Of a DNA stretch of 64,000 nucleotides, positions 1 to 8,023 are shown piece after piece. The notes under the pieces were generated by a model that worked only from the letters and a program-made list of their open reading frames with translations, ran no database searches and was not told the origin of the DNA. The translations under genes and the position numbers were made by a program. How positions within the stretch are numbered: the first letter of the stretch is position 1; every line of letters begins with the position of its first letter. The DNA comes from Parvibaculum lavamentivorans DS-1 (lineage in GTDB: Bacteria; Pseudomonadota; Alphaproteobacteria; Parvibaculales; Parvibaculaceae): assembly GCF_000017565.1 (NCBI RefSeq), contig NC_009719.1, positions 2,029,001-2,093,000 of the forward strand, given 5' to 3'.

Positions 1-1323
1 CGGCTTCGCATCGCCGTTATCGGCACCGGCATTTCGGGCCTTTCGGCCGCATGGCTGCTGTCCTCGCGGCACGACGTCACCGTTTACGAAAAGAACGCCC
101 GGCTGGGCGGGCATTCGAACACGGTGGCGGCGGAATGCGCGGAGGGGCCGGTGCCGGTCGATACCGGCTTCATCGTCTATAATGAGCTCAACTATCCGAA
201 CCTGACGGCGATGTTCGCGCATCTCGATGTCGAGACGCAGGCGAGCAATATGTCGTTCGCGGCGTCGCTGGAAACAGGCGGCGCGCGGCGTTTCGAATAT
301 TCGGGCTCGGGGCTTAACGGGATTTTCGCCGACCGGCTGAACCTCGTCAGCCCGCGTATGTGGCGGATGATCGGCGACATCGTGAAGCTTTACCGCGCGG
401 CGCCCGATCTCATTTCCATGACGGGGCTCGACGAGAAGCCGCTTGGCCAGTTCCTGCGGGAGCAGGGATATTCCGCATCGCTGCGCGACGACCACCTGCT
501 GCCCATGTGCGCGGCGATCTGGTCGCTGCCGGTCGAGCGGGTGGAACAGTTTCCGGCGCTCGCCTTTCTCAGGTTTTTCGACAATCACGGATTGATGCGG
601 CTCAAGGGACGGCCGGCCTGGCGGACGGTGAAGGGCGGTTCGCGCGAATATGTGACGAAGCTTGCAGGCGCGCTTGAGGGCCGCATCCGGCTCGGGACCG
701 GCGTCAGCGCGGTAACGCGCGACGCGGGGGGCGTACTTGTCGTCGACGACAGGGACGGCGTGGAACGCTACGATCATGTGGTCATCGGATCGCATAGCGA
801 CGAGGCGCTTGCCATGCTGACCGACGCGGACGGGCACGAGCGGGAATTGCTGGGCGCGATGCCCTATCAGCGCAATGTGGCGTGGCTCCACTCCGACACG
901 AGCTTCATGCCGGATAATCGCCGCGTGTGGTCGAGCTGGAACTATATGGGCGGCGGGGCGGGAACGCCCGTCTGCGTCAGCTACTGGATGAACCGGCTGC
1001 AGAAGCTGCCAACGGAGCGGCAGCTTTTCGTGACGCTCAATCCTTCGCATGAACCGGCGCCGGAGAGCGTGGTGACGCGGATCGACTACGATCATCCGGT
1101 GTTCGACTCGGGCGCCTTTGCGGCGCAGCGGCGGCTCTGGCAGATGCAGGGGCGGCGGCGGACATGGTTTTGCGGCGCCTATTTCGGTTCGGGATTTCAC
1201 GAGGACGGGCTGCAGGCGGGGCTGGCGGTGGCGGAAGAACTGGGCGGCGTGACGCGGCCCTGGAGGGTGGCGAACCCGTCAGGGCGGATCAGCCTTGCGC
1301 CGGTTCTGAAAGAGGTTGCATGA
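1..1323 (+). CDS. FAD-dependent amine oxidase-like protein (COG2907), 5' truncated by window edge
   Basis: The reading frame is open from base 1, so the start lies upstream of the window. The visible N-terminus carries a dinucleotide-binding GxGxxG motif (VIGTGISGLSAAW), followed by the acidic end of the second strand (YEKN) and the GGHSNT segment typical of flavin amine oxidase/phytoene desaturase-like proteins. About 440 residues are visible, close to full length for the family. Its stop overlaps the start of the DUF1365 gene (ATGA), so the two are translationally coupled. In other proteobacteria this pair usually accompanies a cyclopropane-fatty-acid-synthase-like gene and is linked to membrane lipid modification or oxidative stress. 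That third partner is not visible here and may lie upstream. The exact substrate is unknown. Confidence 0.85.
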   Translation, partial: RLRIAVIGTGISGLSAAWLLSSRHDVTVYEKNARLGGHSNTVAAECAEGPVPVDTGFIVYNELNYPNLTAMFAHLDVETQASNMSFAASLETGGARRFEYSGSGLNGIFADRLNLVSPRMWRMIGDIVKLYRAAPDLISMTGLDEKPLGQFLREQGYSASLRDDHLLPMCAAIWSLPVERVEQFPALAFLRFFDNHGLMRLKGRPAWRTVKGGSREYVTKLAGALEGRIRLGTGVSAVTRDAGGVLVVDDRDGVERYDHVVIGSHSDEALAMLTDADGHERELLGAMPYQRNVAWLHSDTSFMPDNRRVWSSWNYMGGGAGTPVCVSYWMNRLQKLPTERQLFVTLNPSHEPAPESVVTRIDYDHPVFDSGAFAAQRRLWQMQGRRRTWFCGAYFGSGFHEDGLQAGLAVAEELGGVTRPWRVANPSGRISLAPVLKEVA

Positions 1324-2126
1324 AGACGGCATTCCGTTCACGGATCTATCCGGGGCGGGTTTTTCACCGCCGGCTGAGGCCGCGCGTGCATGCGCTTTCC
1401 TACAGCGTTTTCTACATGGCGCTCGATCTCGACGAGCTGCCGGCACTTGACCGCAGCTCGCGGCTTTTTTCCTATAACGGGTTTTCGCTGTTCGGCTTTC
1501 ATGACGCGGATCACGGCGATGGCGGCAGGCTTCGGCCCTGGATCGAGGCGCAACTGGCGCGGGCGGGGATCGAGGATGGCGGTGCGCGGATCGTCGCACT
1601 CACTTTTCCGCGTGTGCTCGGCTATGTGTTCAATCCGCTGACGATTTATTTCTGCCACCGCGAGGATGGCGGGCTTGCCGCCATGCTTTACGAGGTGAAC
1701 AACACGTTCGGAGACCGGCACAGCTATCTCATTCCGGTGGAAGACGGCGCGGCGAAAACGGTTGCGCAGGAATGCGAGAAGGCATTCTACGTGTCGCCTT
1801 TCATTCCGGTGAGCGGGCGTTATCACTTCAAGGTGCGGCGGCCGGGCGCGCGGGTGACGATGACCATTCGCGAAAGCGACGGGGAGGGGGCGCTGCTCAC
1901 CGCTTCCTTCGCGGGCGAGGCGCGGGCCTTCAGCGACGGGGAGCTCGCGCTCACCTTCCTCCGGCATCCGCTGATGACGCTGAAAGTAGTCGGCGGCATC
2001 CATTTCGAGGCGCTGAGGCTCTGGCTCAAGGGCGTGAAGCTCGCCGAGCGGCCGGCGGCGCCTGCCAGCCCGGTTACGATTGTTCCGTTTCGGGACAAAG
2101 CGCCTGGTCCGGGTGTGTGCGCGTAA
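1320..2126 (+). CDS. DUF1365 family protein
   Basis: A 268-residue protein starting MKTAFRSRIYPGRVFHRRL, the usual opening of DUF1365 proteins, with the family segment FPRVLGYVFNPLTIYFC in the first half. The ATG at 1320 overlaps the TGA of the flavoprotein gene by four bases (ATGA). Longer in-frame extensions upstream lie inside that gene and are rejected. The family has no firm biochemical function. It is nearly always found next to the amine-oxidase-like flavoprotein and is thought to act in fatty-acid or envelope lipid modification; that role is inferred from neighbourhood only. Confidence 0.85.
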   Translation: MKTAFRSRIYPGRVFHRRLRPRVHALSYSVFYMALDLDELPALDRSSRLFSYNGFSLFGFHDADHGDGGRLRPWIEAQLARAGIEDGGARIVALTFPRVLGYVFNPLTIYFCHREDGGLAAMLYEVNNTFGDRHSYLIPVEDGAAKTVAQECEKAFYVSPFIPVSGRYHFKVRRPGARVTMTIRESDGEGALLTASFAGEARAFSDGELALTFLRHPLMTLKVVGGIHFEALRLWLKGVKLAERPAAPASPVTIVPFRDKAPGPGVCA

Positions 2127-2202
2127 CGCAATCTTAGCTTCCCTCCCAATATAAAAGCTTGAGTTTCCGAGAGAACCGGCCGCCTGGCGGGCGAGACGGA
2201 AG

Positions 2203-4440
2203 GTGCAAGTGGCTATCAGCAGCGAAGGCGAGAACAAGCCCGATGGCTTGACCAGCCCCGTGGAGAACGTGCCGATGCGGCGCGATCCGCGCGCATGGGC
2301 GCGCGCCTGTGCAACCGCGCTCCAATTGCGCTTCAAGAGCCATTTCGTTTCGGTGCGCGCCAAGGTGGTGAGCCTGCTGACGCTTGTCGGCGGCGTGCTC
2401 ATCGCGGTGAGCGGGGCTCTCACGGTCTACGACTTCAATGAGGCGCTGCGCGCGCAGATGGAAATGCGCGCGGTGGGCGCGGTGGATGTGCTGACGCTGG
2501 CGGCGCGGCGGGCGGGCAGCCTCGAGGAGATGGAGCCGGTGCTGTCGGCCATTACCGGCGCGGTCACGATCCGCGATGCGGCGGTGGCGGGCGAAGACGG
2601 GCGCGTGGCGGTGTCGTCGCATTCGGGATGGCTCGGCCAGGGGCTGCGCGGCGCGGCGGTGAAGGAAGCGGCTATCGGCCGCGCCGTTCCGGCGGGGACG
2701 CTCCGATATCTCCCCGGATATGGAAAACATGGAGGCGACTTCATCATCGGCATCGAGCTGCCGCGGCTCGGCAAGAGCGCGCTGGCGGTGGTGCGTGTCG
2801 ATGCGGACCTGCTGGCGGAGCGGATTTCGGCGCAGGCCTGGACCAGGATGATGTGGCTCACCATTTCGGTGATCCTCGCGGTGCTGACGGTTTCGATGCT
2901 GATCCACCGCGTGGTGGTGGCGCCGATCGAGGCGCTGCGGCGCTATGCGGAAGCGGGCGGCGGCGCGGAAGCGGATGTCGCCGGACCCGATGACGAAATC
3001 GGGATCGTGGCGCGGGCGCTGTCGGATTCGTTCCAGGCGAAGCGGGACGGGGAAGACCGGCTGGAGCGGCTTGCGGCGACGGACGGGCTGACCGAACTCG
3101 GCAACCGCAGCTTCTTCAAGTCGCGCCTCGGCGATGAAATCTCGCGGGCGGAGCGGCATGGAGGCGTCGTCGGCGTGATGATCCTCAATCTCGACAATTT
3201 CAAGGACATCAACGATACGCTGGGCCATGACGCGGGCGACCAGGTGCTGCGGCGCACGGCGGATATTCTCAAGGGATGCCGGCGCGGCGAAGACGTGGTG
3301 GCGCGCATCGGCGGCGACGAATTCGGCGTCATCGTGACGGATATCAAGAATGCGGATGATGTGCTGCAGCTGGCGAGCCGGCTGGTGCGGGCGGTGAGCG
3401 CACCGTTCCGGCTGGGCACACAGGAGCTGACGCAGGGCGCCTGTGTGGGCCTTACGCTCTATCCGCAGGACGGGCGCGACGCCGATGTGCTGGTGAAGAA
3501 TGCCGACCTTGCGCTGTCGCGCGCGAAGCATGAAGGCTCGGGCGCCTGCGTGCTATACCGCCACGAACTGCATTTGCGCGCGATCGAACGCAACACGATT
3601 GAACGCGACCTGCGCGTGGCGATGGCGCGGAATGAACTGAAACTTTTCTACCAGCCGAAGATCGACATGGCGACCGGCCGCGTGACCGGCGCGGAGGCGC
3701 TGATCCGCTGGCGGCACGAGGAGCGCGGCTTCATCTCGCCGGCGCAGTTCATTCCCGTGGCCGAGCGGACGGGGCTTATCGTGCCGCTGACGAAATGGGT
3801 GCTGGACGAGGCCTGCCGCCAGAACCGCGAATGGCAGGAGCTCGGGTTGCCGAAGATCGGCGTTGCGGTGAACGTATCGGCGGTGGACCTGAAGCGGACC
3901 GACCTCACCGACACGATCGCGAGCACGCTGATCCGAAGGGGCCTGTCGCCGCAATATCTCGAACTCGAAGTCACCGAGAGCATGGTGATGCAGGATGTGG
4001 ACGTGGTGATCGGCACGCTTCGGCGGCTGCGCGGCCTCGGCCTCGGCATCGGCATCGACGATTTCGGGACGGGTTATTCATCGCTCGCCTATCTGAAACG
4101 CTTCCCCGTGAAGCGGCTGAAGATCGACCGCACCTTCGTCAGCGATATTGCCGACGGGCGGGACGGGCATGTGATCCCGAAGGTCATCATCGACCTTGCG
4201 CATGCGCTTGGCGTGATGGTGGTGGCGGAGGGCGTGGAAAGCGCCGACCAGTACGACATGCTGCGCGATCTTGGCTGTGACGAGGTGCAGGGCTATTTCG
4301 CCGGGCGGCCGATGCCGGCGGCGGAGTTCGAAGTGTTTCTGCGCAATTCGCCGGCGGGACGGGGCATCGCGCAGATCGAGGCTTCCGCGGAGACGGCCGA
4401 CAGGACGGCGGACGACGCCTCGCGCGGTTCGGCCGCCTGA
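2203..4440 (+). CDS. Membrane-bound GGDEF-EAL cyclic di-GMP turnover protein
   Basis: A 745-residue protein with two predicted membrane helices (about residues 55-75 and 215-237) bracketing a short periplasmic sensor region, then a HAMP-like linker, a GGDEF domain and an EAL domain. The cyclase signature GGDEF is intact at residues 370-374. An RxxD inhibitory site (RGED) sits exactly five residues before it, so product inhibition is likely. The EAL motif is intact at 498-500, and the metal/loop-6 motif DDFGTGYSS begins at 619. Both synthesis and hydrolysis of cyclic di-GMP are therefore possible. The start is a GTG preceded by GGAAGG; a second GTG two codons later is an alternative. It stands alone, about 75 bp after the DUF1365 gene. 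The environmental signal is unknown. Confidence 0.92.
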   Translation: MQVAISSEGENKPDGLTSPVENVPMRRDPRAWARACATALQLRFKSHFVSVRAKVVSLLTLVGGVLIAVSGALTVYDFNEALRAQMEMRAVGAVDVLTLAARRAGSLEEMEPVLSAITGAVTIRDAAVAGEDGRVAVSSHSGWLGQGLRGAAVKEAAIGRAVPAGTLRYLPGYGKHGGDFIIGIELPRLGKSALAVVRVDADLLAERISAQAWTRMMWLTISVILAVLTVSMLIHRVVVAPIEALRRYAEAGGGAEADVAGPDDEIGIVARALSDSFQAKRDGEDRLERLAATDGLTELGNRSFFKSRLGDEISRAERHGGVVGVMILNLDNFKDINDTLGHDAGDQVLRRTADILKGCRRGEDVVARIGGDEFGVIVTDIKNADDVLQLASRLVRAVSAPFRLGTQELTQGACVGLTLYPQDGRDADVLVKNADLALSRAKHEGSGACVLYRHELHLRAIERNTIERDLRVAMARNELKLFYQPKIDMATGRVTGAEALIRWRHEERGFISPAQFIPVAERTGLIVPLTKWVLDEACRQNREWQELGLPKIGVAVNVSAVDLKRTDLTDTIASTLIRRGLSPQYLELEVTESMVMQDVDVVIGTLRRLRGLGLGIGIDDFGTGYSSLAYLKRFPVKRLKIDRTFVSDIADGRDGHVIPKVIIDLAHALGVMVVAEGVESADQYDMLRDLGCDEVQGYFAGRPMPAAEFEVFLRNSPAGRGIAQIEASAETADRTADDASRGSAA

Positions 4441-4593
4441 CATCTTTTTCTCATAGCAAGCTTCCTTCGTTGACGCAGCGGGCGCCTTGGCACGCGGGCG
4501 GTGCTTTACGCGGGCACCGCGTGGGCTAAACTCCCGGCAGCAAACATAATGAGCGAGGGCCCACGAGCCCGCGCCGATACCGGGAGACGCCAG

Positions 4594-5787
4594 ATGGATC
4601 TCGCCTATGGGCCCGAATACGAGGCCTTTCGCGCGGAAGTGCGCAAGTTTACCGAGACGCACAAGGACCAGGCGCCGAAACGCTTCGGCGTATCGCGGCC
4701 GTCCGAAGAATCGCTCGCCTGGCAGCGGCTGCTGCTCGAACATGGCTATGCGGCGCGGACGGTGCCGAAGGAATATGGCGGCTATGGCGCGGAGCCGGAT
4801 ATCCTGAAGTCGCGGATCATCGCGGAGGAGTTCACGCGGGCGAAGCTGCCGATGGGGCTGGCGAGCCAGGGCATTTCGATGCTGGTGCCGACGCTGCTGG
4901 AACTCGGTACGGAAGAGCAGAAGAAGAAATGGATCGCGCCGACGCTCCGGGGCGAAGTGATCTGGTGCCAGGGCTATTCGGAGCCTGGATCGGGCTCGGA
5001 CCTTGCCTCGCTGCAAACGAAGGCGACGGAAGACGGCGACGATTTCATTATCAACGGGCAGAAGATATGGACCTCGACGGCGCATGCGTCGGACATGATT
5101 TTCTGCCTTGTGCGGACGGAGCCGGACAAGCCGAAGCATGAAGGCATTTCCTATCTGATCTTTCCGATGACGACGCCCGGCATCGAGGTGCGGCCGCTGA
5201 AGACGATGACGGGGCACGCGGAATTCAACGAGGTGTTCTTCACCGATGTGCGCGTACCGCAGAAGGACATCGTGGCGGGGCGCGGCCAGGGTTGGTTCGT
5301 CGCCAACGCCACGCTGAAGCATGAACGCGGGATGCTGGGCGATCCGAACCAGGCGGGTACGCGGCTGAAGGACATCATCGACCTCATGCATGAGGAGACG
5401 GTGGGCGGGGAGCGGCTGATCGACAATCCGCTTTACCGCGACCGGCTGGTGCATCTGCAGAGCCGTGTGCTCGCCATGCAGTTTCACGGGCTGCGGCTGC
5501 TGACGGCTTCCGCGAAGAAGGAAGACCCCGGCATCGCGCGGCTGATCGTCAAATTGCAGGGCTGCGAGATCAACCACCAGCTTGCGGCGCTCGCCATCGA
5601 CGCGCTGGGCGAGCTTGGCGTGCTTTACGAGGACAGCCCGCATTTGCGCGCGCGGGGGAGCTGGCAGCATCGCTACATGTTCGATCTCGGCCTCATCATT
5701 GGCGGCGGCACGGCGCAGATCCAGAAGAACATCATTTCGGAACGCGGCCTCGGCATGCCGCGTGAACCGAAGCTCGTGAAAGCGTAA
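4594..5787 (+). CDS. Acyl-CoA dehydrogenase, subunit/paralogue 1
   Basis: A 397-residue acyl-CoA dehydrogenase of full family length. Visible signatures are the flavin/substrate segment WCQGYSEPGSGSDLASL, the second-strand segment DDFIINGQKIWTS, and the C-terminal GGGTAQIQKNIISERGLG that closes most family members. The Glu in LKHERG lies where LCAD/IVD-type enzymes place their catalytic base; that assignment is by analogy. I chose ATG 4594, preceded by GGGAGA. An upstream GTG at 4501 would add 31 residues not typical of the family. It forms a two-gene operon with the next dehydrogenase (11-nt gap). Such pairs often make heteromeric enzymes for branched, aromatic or steroid-type acyl-CoA substrates; the substrate here is not known. 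Confidence 0.93.
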   Translation: MDLAYGPEYEAFRAEVRKFTETHKDQAPKRFGVSRPSEESLAWQRLLLEHGYAARTVPKEYGGYGAEPDILKSRIIAEEFTRAKLPMGLASQGISMLVPTLLELGTEEQKKKWIAPTLRGEVIWCQGYSEPGSGSDLASLQTKATEDGDDFIINGQKIWTSTAHASDMIFCLVRTEPDKPKHEGISYLIFPMTTPGIEVRPLKTMTGHAEFNEVFFTDVRVPQKDIVAGRGQGWFVANATLKHERGMLGDPNQAGTRLKDIIDLMHEETVGGERLIDNPLYRDRLVHLQSRVLAMQFHGLRLLTASAKKEDPGIARLIVKLQGCEINHQLAALAIDALGELGVLYEDSPHLRARGSWQHRYMFDLGLIIGGGTAQIQKNIISERGLGMPREPKLVKA

Positions 5788-5798
5788 GGAGCGGACCC

Positions 5799-6893
5799 AT
5801 GGAATTCGGATTGTCGGAAGACCAGAAGCTGCTTCAGGAAAGCGTCGGGCGGACACTGGAGAAGGTGTCGTCTCTCGACCGGGTGCGGAAGGCGGCGGAG
5901 ACGCGCGAGGATTATGCCCGCGACGTGTGGACGGCGCTTGTCGAGCTTGGCGTTCCCGGCATGATGGTGCCGGAAGATTTCGGTGGCATGGGCATGAAGC
6001 TGCTCGACGCGGCGCTGGTGGCGGAAATGCTCGGGCGGCACATTGCGCCGGTGCCTTTCGTTGCGACCGCGGTAATGGCGCCCATCGCGCTTACCGGCGC
6101 GGGAAGCGCGACGCAGCAGGAAGCGTGGCTACCGAAGCTTGCCGGCGGTGAGGCGATTGCGGGCGTGGCGGTGGCGGAGCGCGCGGCGGGCGCGCGCGAC
6201 GGCGCGGGCGTGACGGCGGCGGGCGGCAAGCTCAGCGGGAGCGCGCTCTTCGCGATGGACGCGACAGGCGCCGACATTCTGATCGTTGCGGACAAGGCGG
6301 GCGGGCTTCATCTCGTCAAGGGCGACGCAAAGGGGCTGACCAAGGTTGCGTTGACCAGCATCGACCTTACGCGCTCGCTGACGGAATTGCAGTTTGAGGC
6401 GGTGGAGGCGGAGGCGCTGACGGCAGGCGATGCGGGCGCGACGCTTACGCGGATGATCGATGCGGGGCGCGTGATGCTGGCGGCGGACACGCTGGGCGCG
6501 GGCTGGGCGATGATCGACAAGGCGGTGGCCTATGCAGCGGAGCGCAAGCAGTTCGGCCGGGTGATCGGCTCGTTCCAGGCGGTGAAGCATATGTGCGCGG
6601 AGATGGCGTCGGAGCTTGAGCCGTGCCGTTCGCTCATCTGGTATGCGGGCCATGCCTTTGACGAGGTGCCGGAAGAGTCGAGCCTGATGGCGGCACATGC
6701 GAAATCGCTGACGACGGAGGTGGGCCGCTTCGTCGCCCGCACCGCGACGGAGGTGCATGGCGGCATGGGCTTTACCGATCTCGTGGGGCTTCACTACTGG
6801 TTCAAGCGGATCGGTCTCGACCGGCAGTTGCTGGGGAGCCCGGAGCGGGTGCGCGGCGAGGCGGCGAAGATGCAGGGCTGGGCGGCGGATTAA
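5799..6893 (+). CDS. Acyl-CoA dehydrogenase, subunit/paralogue 2
   Basis: A 364-residue acyl-CoA dehydrogenase opening with MEFGLSEDQKLLQESV and carrying the C-terminal segment TEVHGGMGFTDLVGLHYWF. It is less conserved in the middle flavin-binding part than its neighbour. In paired dehydrogenases of this kind (for example actinobacterial ChsE-type alpha/beta enzymes) one subunit is often catalytically reduced, which may apply here. A strong AAGGAG lies eight bases before the ATG. It follows the first dehydrogenase by 11 nt in the same operon, implying co-translation and perhaps a mixed complex. Assignment to the superfamily is safe; substrate and heteromer status are inferred. Confidence 0.92.
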   Translation: MEFGLSEDQKLLQESVGRTLEKVSSLDRVRKAAETREDYARDVWTALVELGVPGMMVPEDFGGMGMKLLDAALVAEMLGRHIAPVPFVATAVMAPIALTGAGSATQQEAWLPKLAGGEAIAGVAVAERAAGARDGAGVTAAGGKLSGSALFAMDATGADILIVADKAGGLHLVKGDAKGLTKVALTSIDLTRSLTELQFEAVEAEALTAGDAGATLTRMIDAGRVMLAADTLGAGWAMIDKAVAYAAERKQFGRVIGSFQAVKHMCAEMASELEPCRSLIWYAGHAFDEVPEESSLMAAHAKSLTTEVGRFVARTATEVHGGMGFTDLVGLHYWFKRIGLDRQLLGSPERVRGEAAKMQGWAAD

Positions 6894-6929
6894 ACCTCGA
6901 GAGGTTTATGCCACAAGGCGACATCAGCG

Positions 6930-6985
6930 ACCCCTCCCCAAACGGCTTGCAGCCGTTTGACCCTCCCACAGGGGGAGGGTGGGAA
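6930..6985. repeat. Palindromic GC-rich repeat, copy 1 (two adjacent hairpins)
   Basis: Two stem-loops lie side by side after the acyl-CoA dehydrogenase operon. The first has arms AAACGGCT (6940-6947) and AGCCGTTT (6951-6958) around a 3-base loop. The second has CCCTCCC (6961-6967) and GGGAGGG (6973-6979). The second hairpin and its flank (GAGGGTGGGA) recur near 9171-9194, so this is a dispersed palindromic element rather than a one-off terminator. It has no T-tract. It may protect transcript ends or act as a REP-like element. Confidence 0.6.
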
Positions 6986-7048
6986 GAGAGGGCTTGAATT
7001 TCCATGAGTTTGTAGCTACGTTGGGCCTACAAATCCATGGAGGCCGAG

Positions 7049-7306
7049 ATGGCTGCCGACAGCGTCGTTCGCGCGCGTATCGATTCCGGAACCAAGAAGA
7101 AGGCCGCCGCTGCGCTCGACGCGATGGGACTGTCGATTTCAGATGCCATTCGCCTGCTGTTGCTACGGGTTGCCGACGAGAAGCGATTGCCTTTCGATGT
7201 GAAGGTGCCGAACGCAACAACAGCCAAGGCGATTGAGCAGCTTGAAAAAGGCAAAGGCAAGAAGTTTACGTCCGCAAAGGAATTGTTCGACGATATGGGG
7301 CTTTAG
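7049..7306 (+). CDS. RelB/DinJ-family antitoxin
   Basis: An 85-residue type II antitoxin with the ribbon-helix-helix N-terminus VVRARIDSGTKKKAAAALD, then MGLSISDAIRLLLLRV, the standard RelB/DinJ layout, and a C-terminal toxin-binding tail. I chose ATG 7049 because GGAGG (7039-7043) sits five bases before it. An in-frame ATG at 7037 would place this sequence inside the coding region. The length matches E. coli DinJ. The stop TAG is followed directly, with no gap, by the toxin ATG at 7307. It should repress its own promoter together with the toxin; the promoter is expected within 6986-7040. Confidence 0.88.
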   Translation: MAADSVVRARIDSGTKKKAAAALDAMGLSISDAIRLLLLRVADEKRLPFDVKVPNATTAKAIEQLEKGKGKKFTSAKELFDDMGL

Positions 7307-7580
7307 ATGCTGTCGCCCGTCCGTTCGACGCAATTCAAGCGTGACGTGAAGCGAGCGGAAAAGCGTGGCAAGGATCTCGGCAAGCTGAAACGGTTGCTCG
7401 CATTGCTGATCGAACGGCAGCCTCTGCCTTCAGCCTATCGCGACCATCCGCTCAAAGGAAAACTGGAGCGGATTCAGGGATGCTCACATTGAGCCCGACT
7501 GGCTCCTTATTTATCGGATAGCGGGCGATGAACTGCTCCTCGCCCGGACAGGGTCTCACGCCGATCTCTTTCAAGAATAG
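7307..7580 (+). pseudogene. yafQ: YafQ-family mRNA interferase toxin, frameshifted
   Basis: The first 51 codons encode a YafQ-like N-terminus (STQFKRDVKRAEKRGKDLGK) up to DHPLKG. The frame then runs into nonsense and stops at 7492. Dropping one A from the AAAA run at 7459-7462 joins it to a frame reading NWSGFRDAHIEPDWLLIYR and ending SHADLFQE at the TAG 7578-7580. This restores the family histidines and aspartate (DHPL, AHIEPDW, GSHADLF) that form the ribosome-dependent RNase active site in E. coli YafQ. So the gene is complete apart from a +1 shift in a homopolymer. It may be a true inactivation, a phase-variable or slippery site, or a sequencing error. As written, the product lacks most catalytic residues, so only the antitoxin is functional. 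Confidence 0.85.
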
Positions 7581-7646
7581 ACCAGCTTGCCAAAGGCCAG
7601 CGGCGGGTCTCATATGCGCGGCGTTGGTTTCCCTTGCCGGTGCATC

Positions 7647-7934
7647 ATGGACAATCTCGGTTATATCGCGGCTTTTCTCACGACGTTTGCCTTCATTCCG
7701 CAGGCGATAAAGACGATCCGCACGCGCGACACGTCGGGGCTGTCACTGGCCATGTATGCCTGCCTGACGGTCGGCATCTTTTTCTGGCTGATGCACGGAC
7801 TCAACAAGCAGGATTATGCGCTGATTGGCGCGAACGGGGCGACGCTGCTGCTGGCGCTGCCGATTTTCCTCATCATTCTGTCAAATGAGCGGGCGGCGCG
7901 GCGGGCGCTCAAGGAGAAGTCCCGCGCCCAATAA
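7647..7934 (+). CDS. SemiSWEET sugar transporter (PQ-loop, MtN3-like)
   Basis: A 95-residue protein with three predicted membrane helices and the PQ motif in TFAFIPQAIKTIRTRDTSGLS, diagnostic of the SemiSWEET/PQ-loop family. These proteins dimerise to make a sugar uniporter in the inner membrane. I chose ATG 7647 (MDNLGYIAAF), which starts directly before the first helix. An ATG at 7614 would add an atypical Cys-containing leader. The gene stands alone between the toxin-antitoxin pair and a dehydrogenase. The transported sugar cannot be read from the sequence. Confidence 0.85.
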   Translation: MDNLGYIAAFLTTFAFIPQAIKTIRTRDTSGLSLAMYACLTVGIFFWLMHGLNKQDYALIGANGATLLLALPIFLIILSNERAARRALKEKSRAQ

Positions 7935-7935
7935 C

Positions 7936-7949
7936 TAGACCCCGGTCTA
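7936..7949. promoter_or_regulatory. Inverted repeat, possible TetR-type operator
   Basis: TAGACC and GGTCTA form perfect 6-bp inverted arms around a CC spacer, in the 89-bp gap directly upstream of the zinc-type dehydrogenase gene. The arms resemble operators of TetR-family repressors that control oxidoreductase genes. No regulator gene is adjacent, so the binding protein is unknown. Confidence 0.45.
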
Positions 7950-8023
7950 TTTATTGCTTGCGCGGCGGGCCGCCGCCTGCTTGCATGTCGCCAACAAAAT
8001 AATCTCCAAGGGAGGATATCCTC

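Noticed and set aside
4078-5856. 592-codon minus-strand open frame opposite the EAL domain and acyl-CoA dehydrogenase
   Set aside because: No SD, no domain, overlaps two certain genes.
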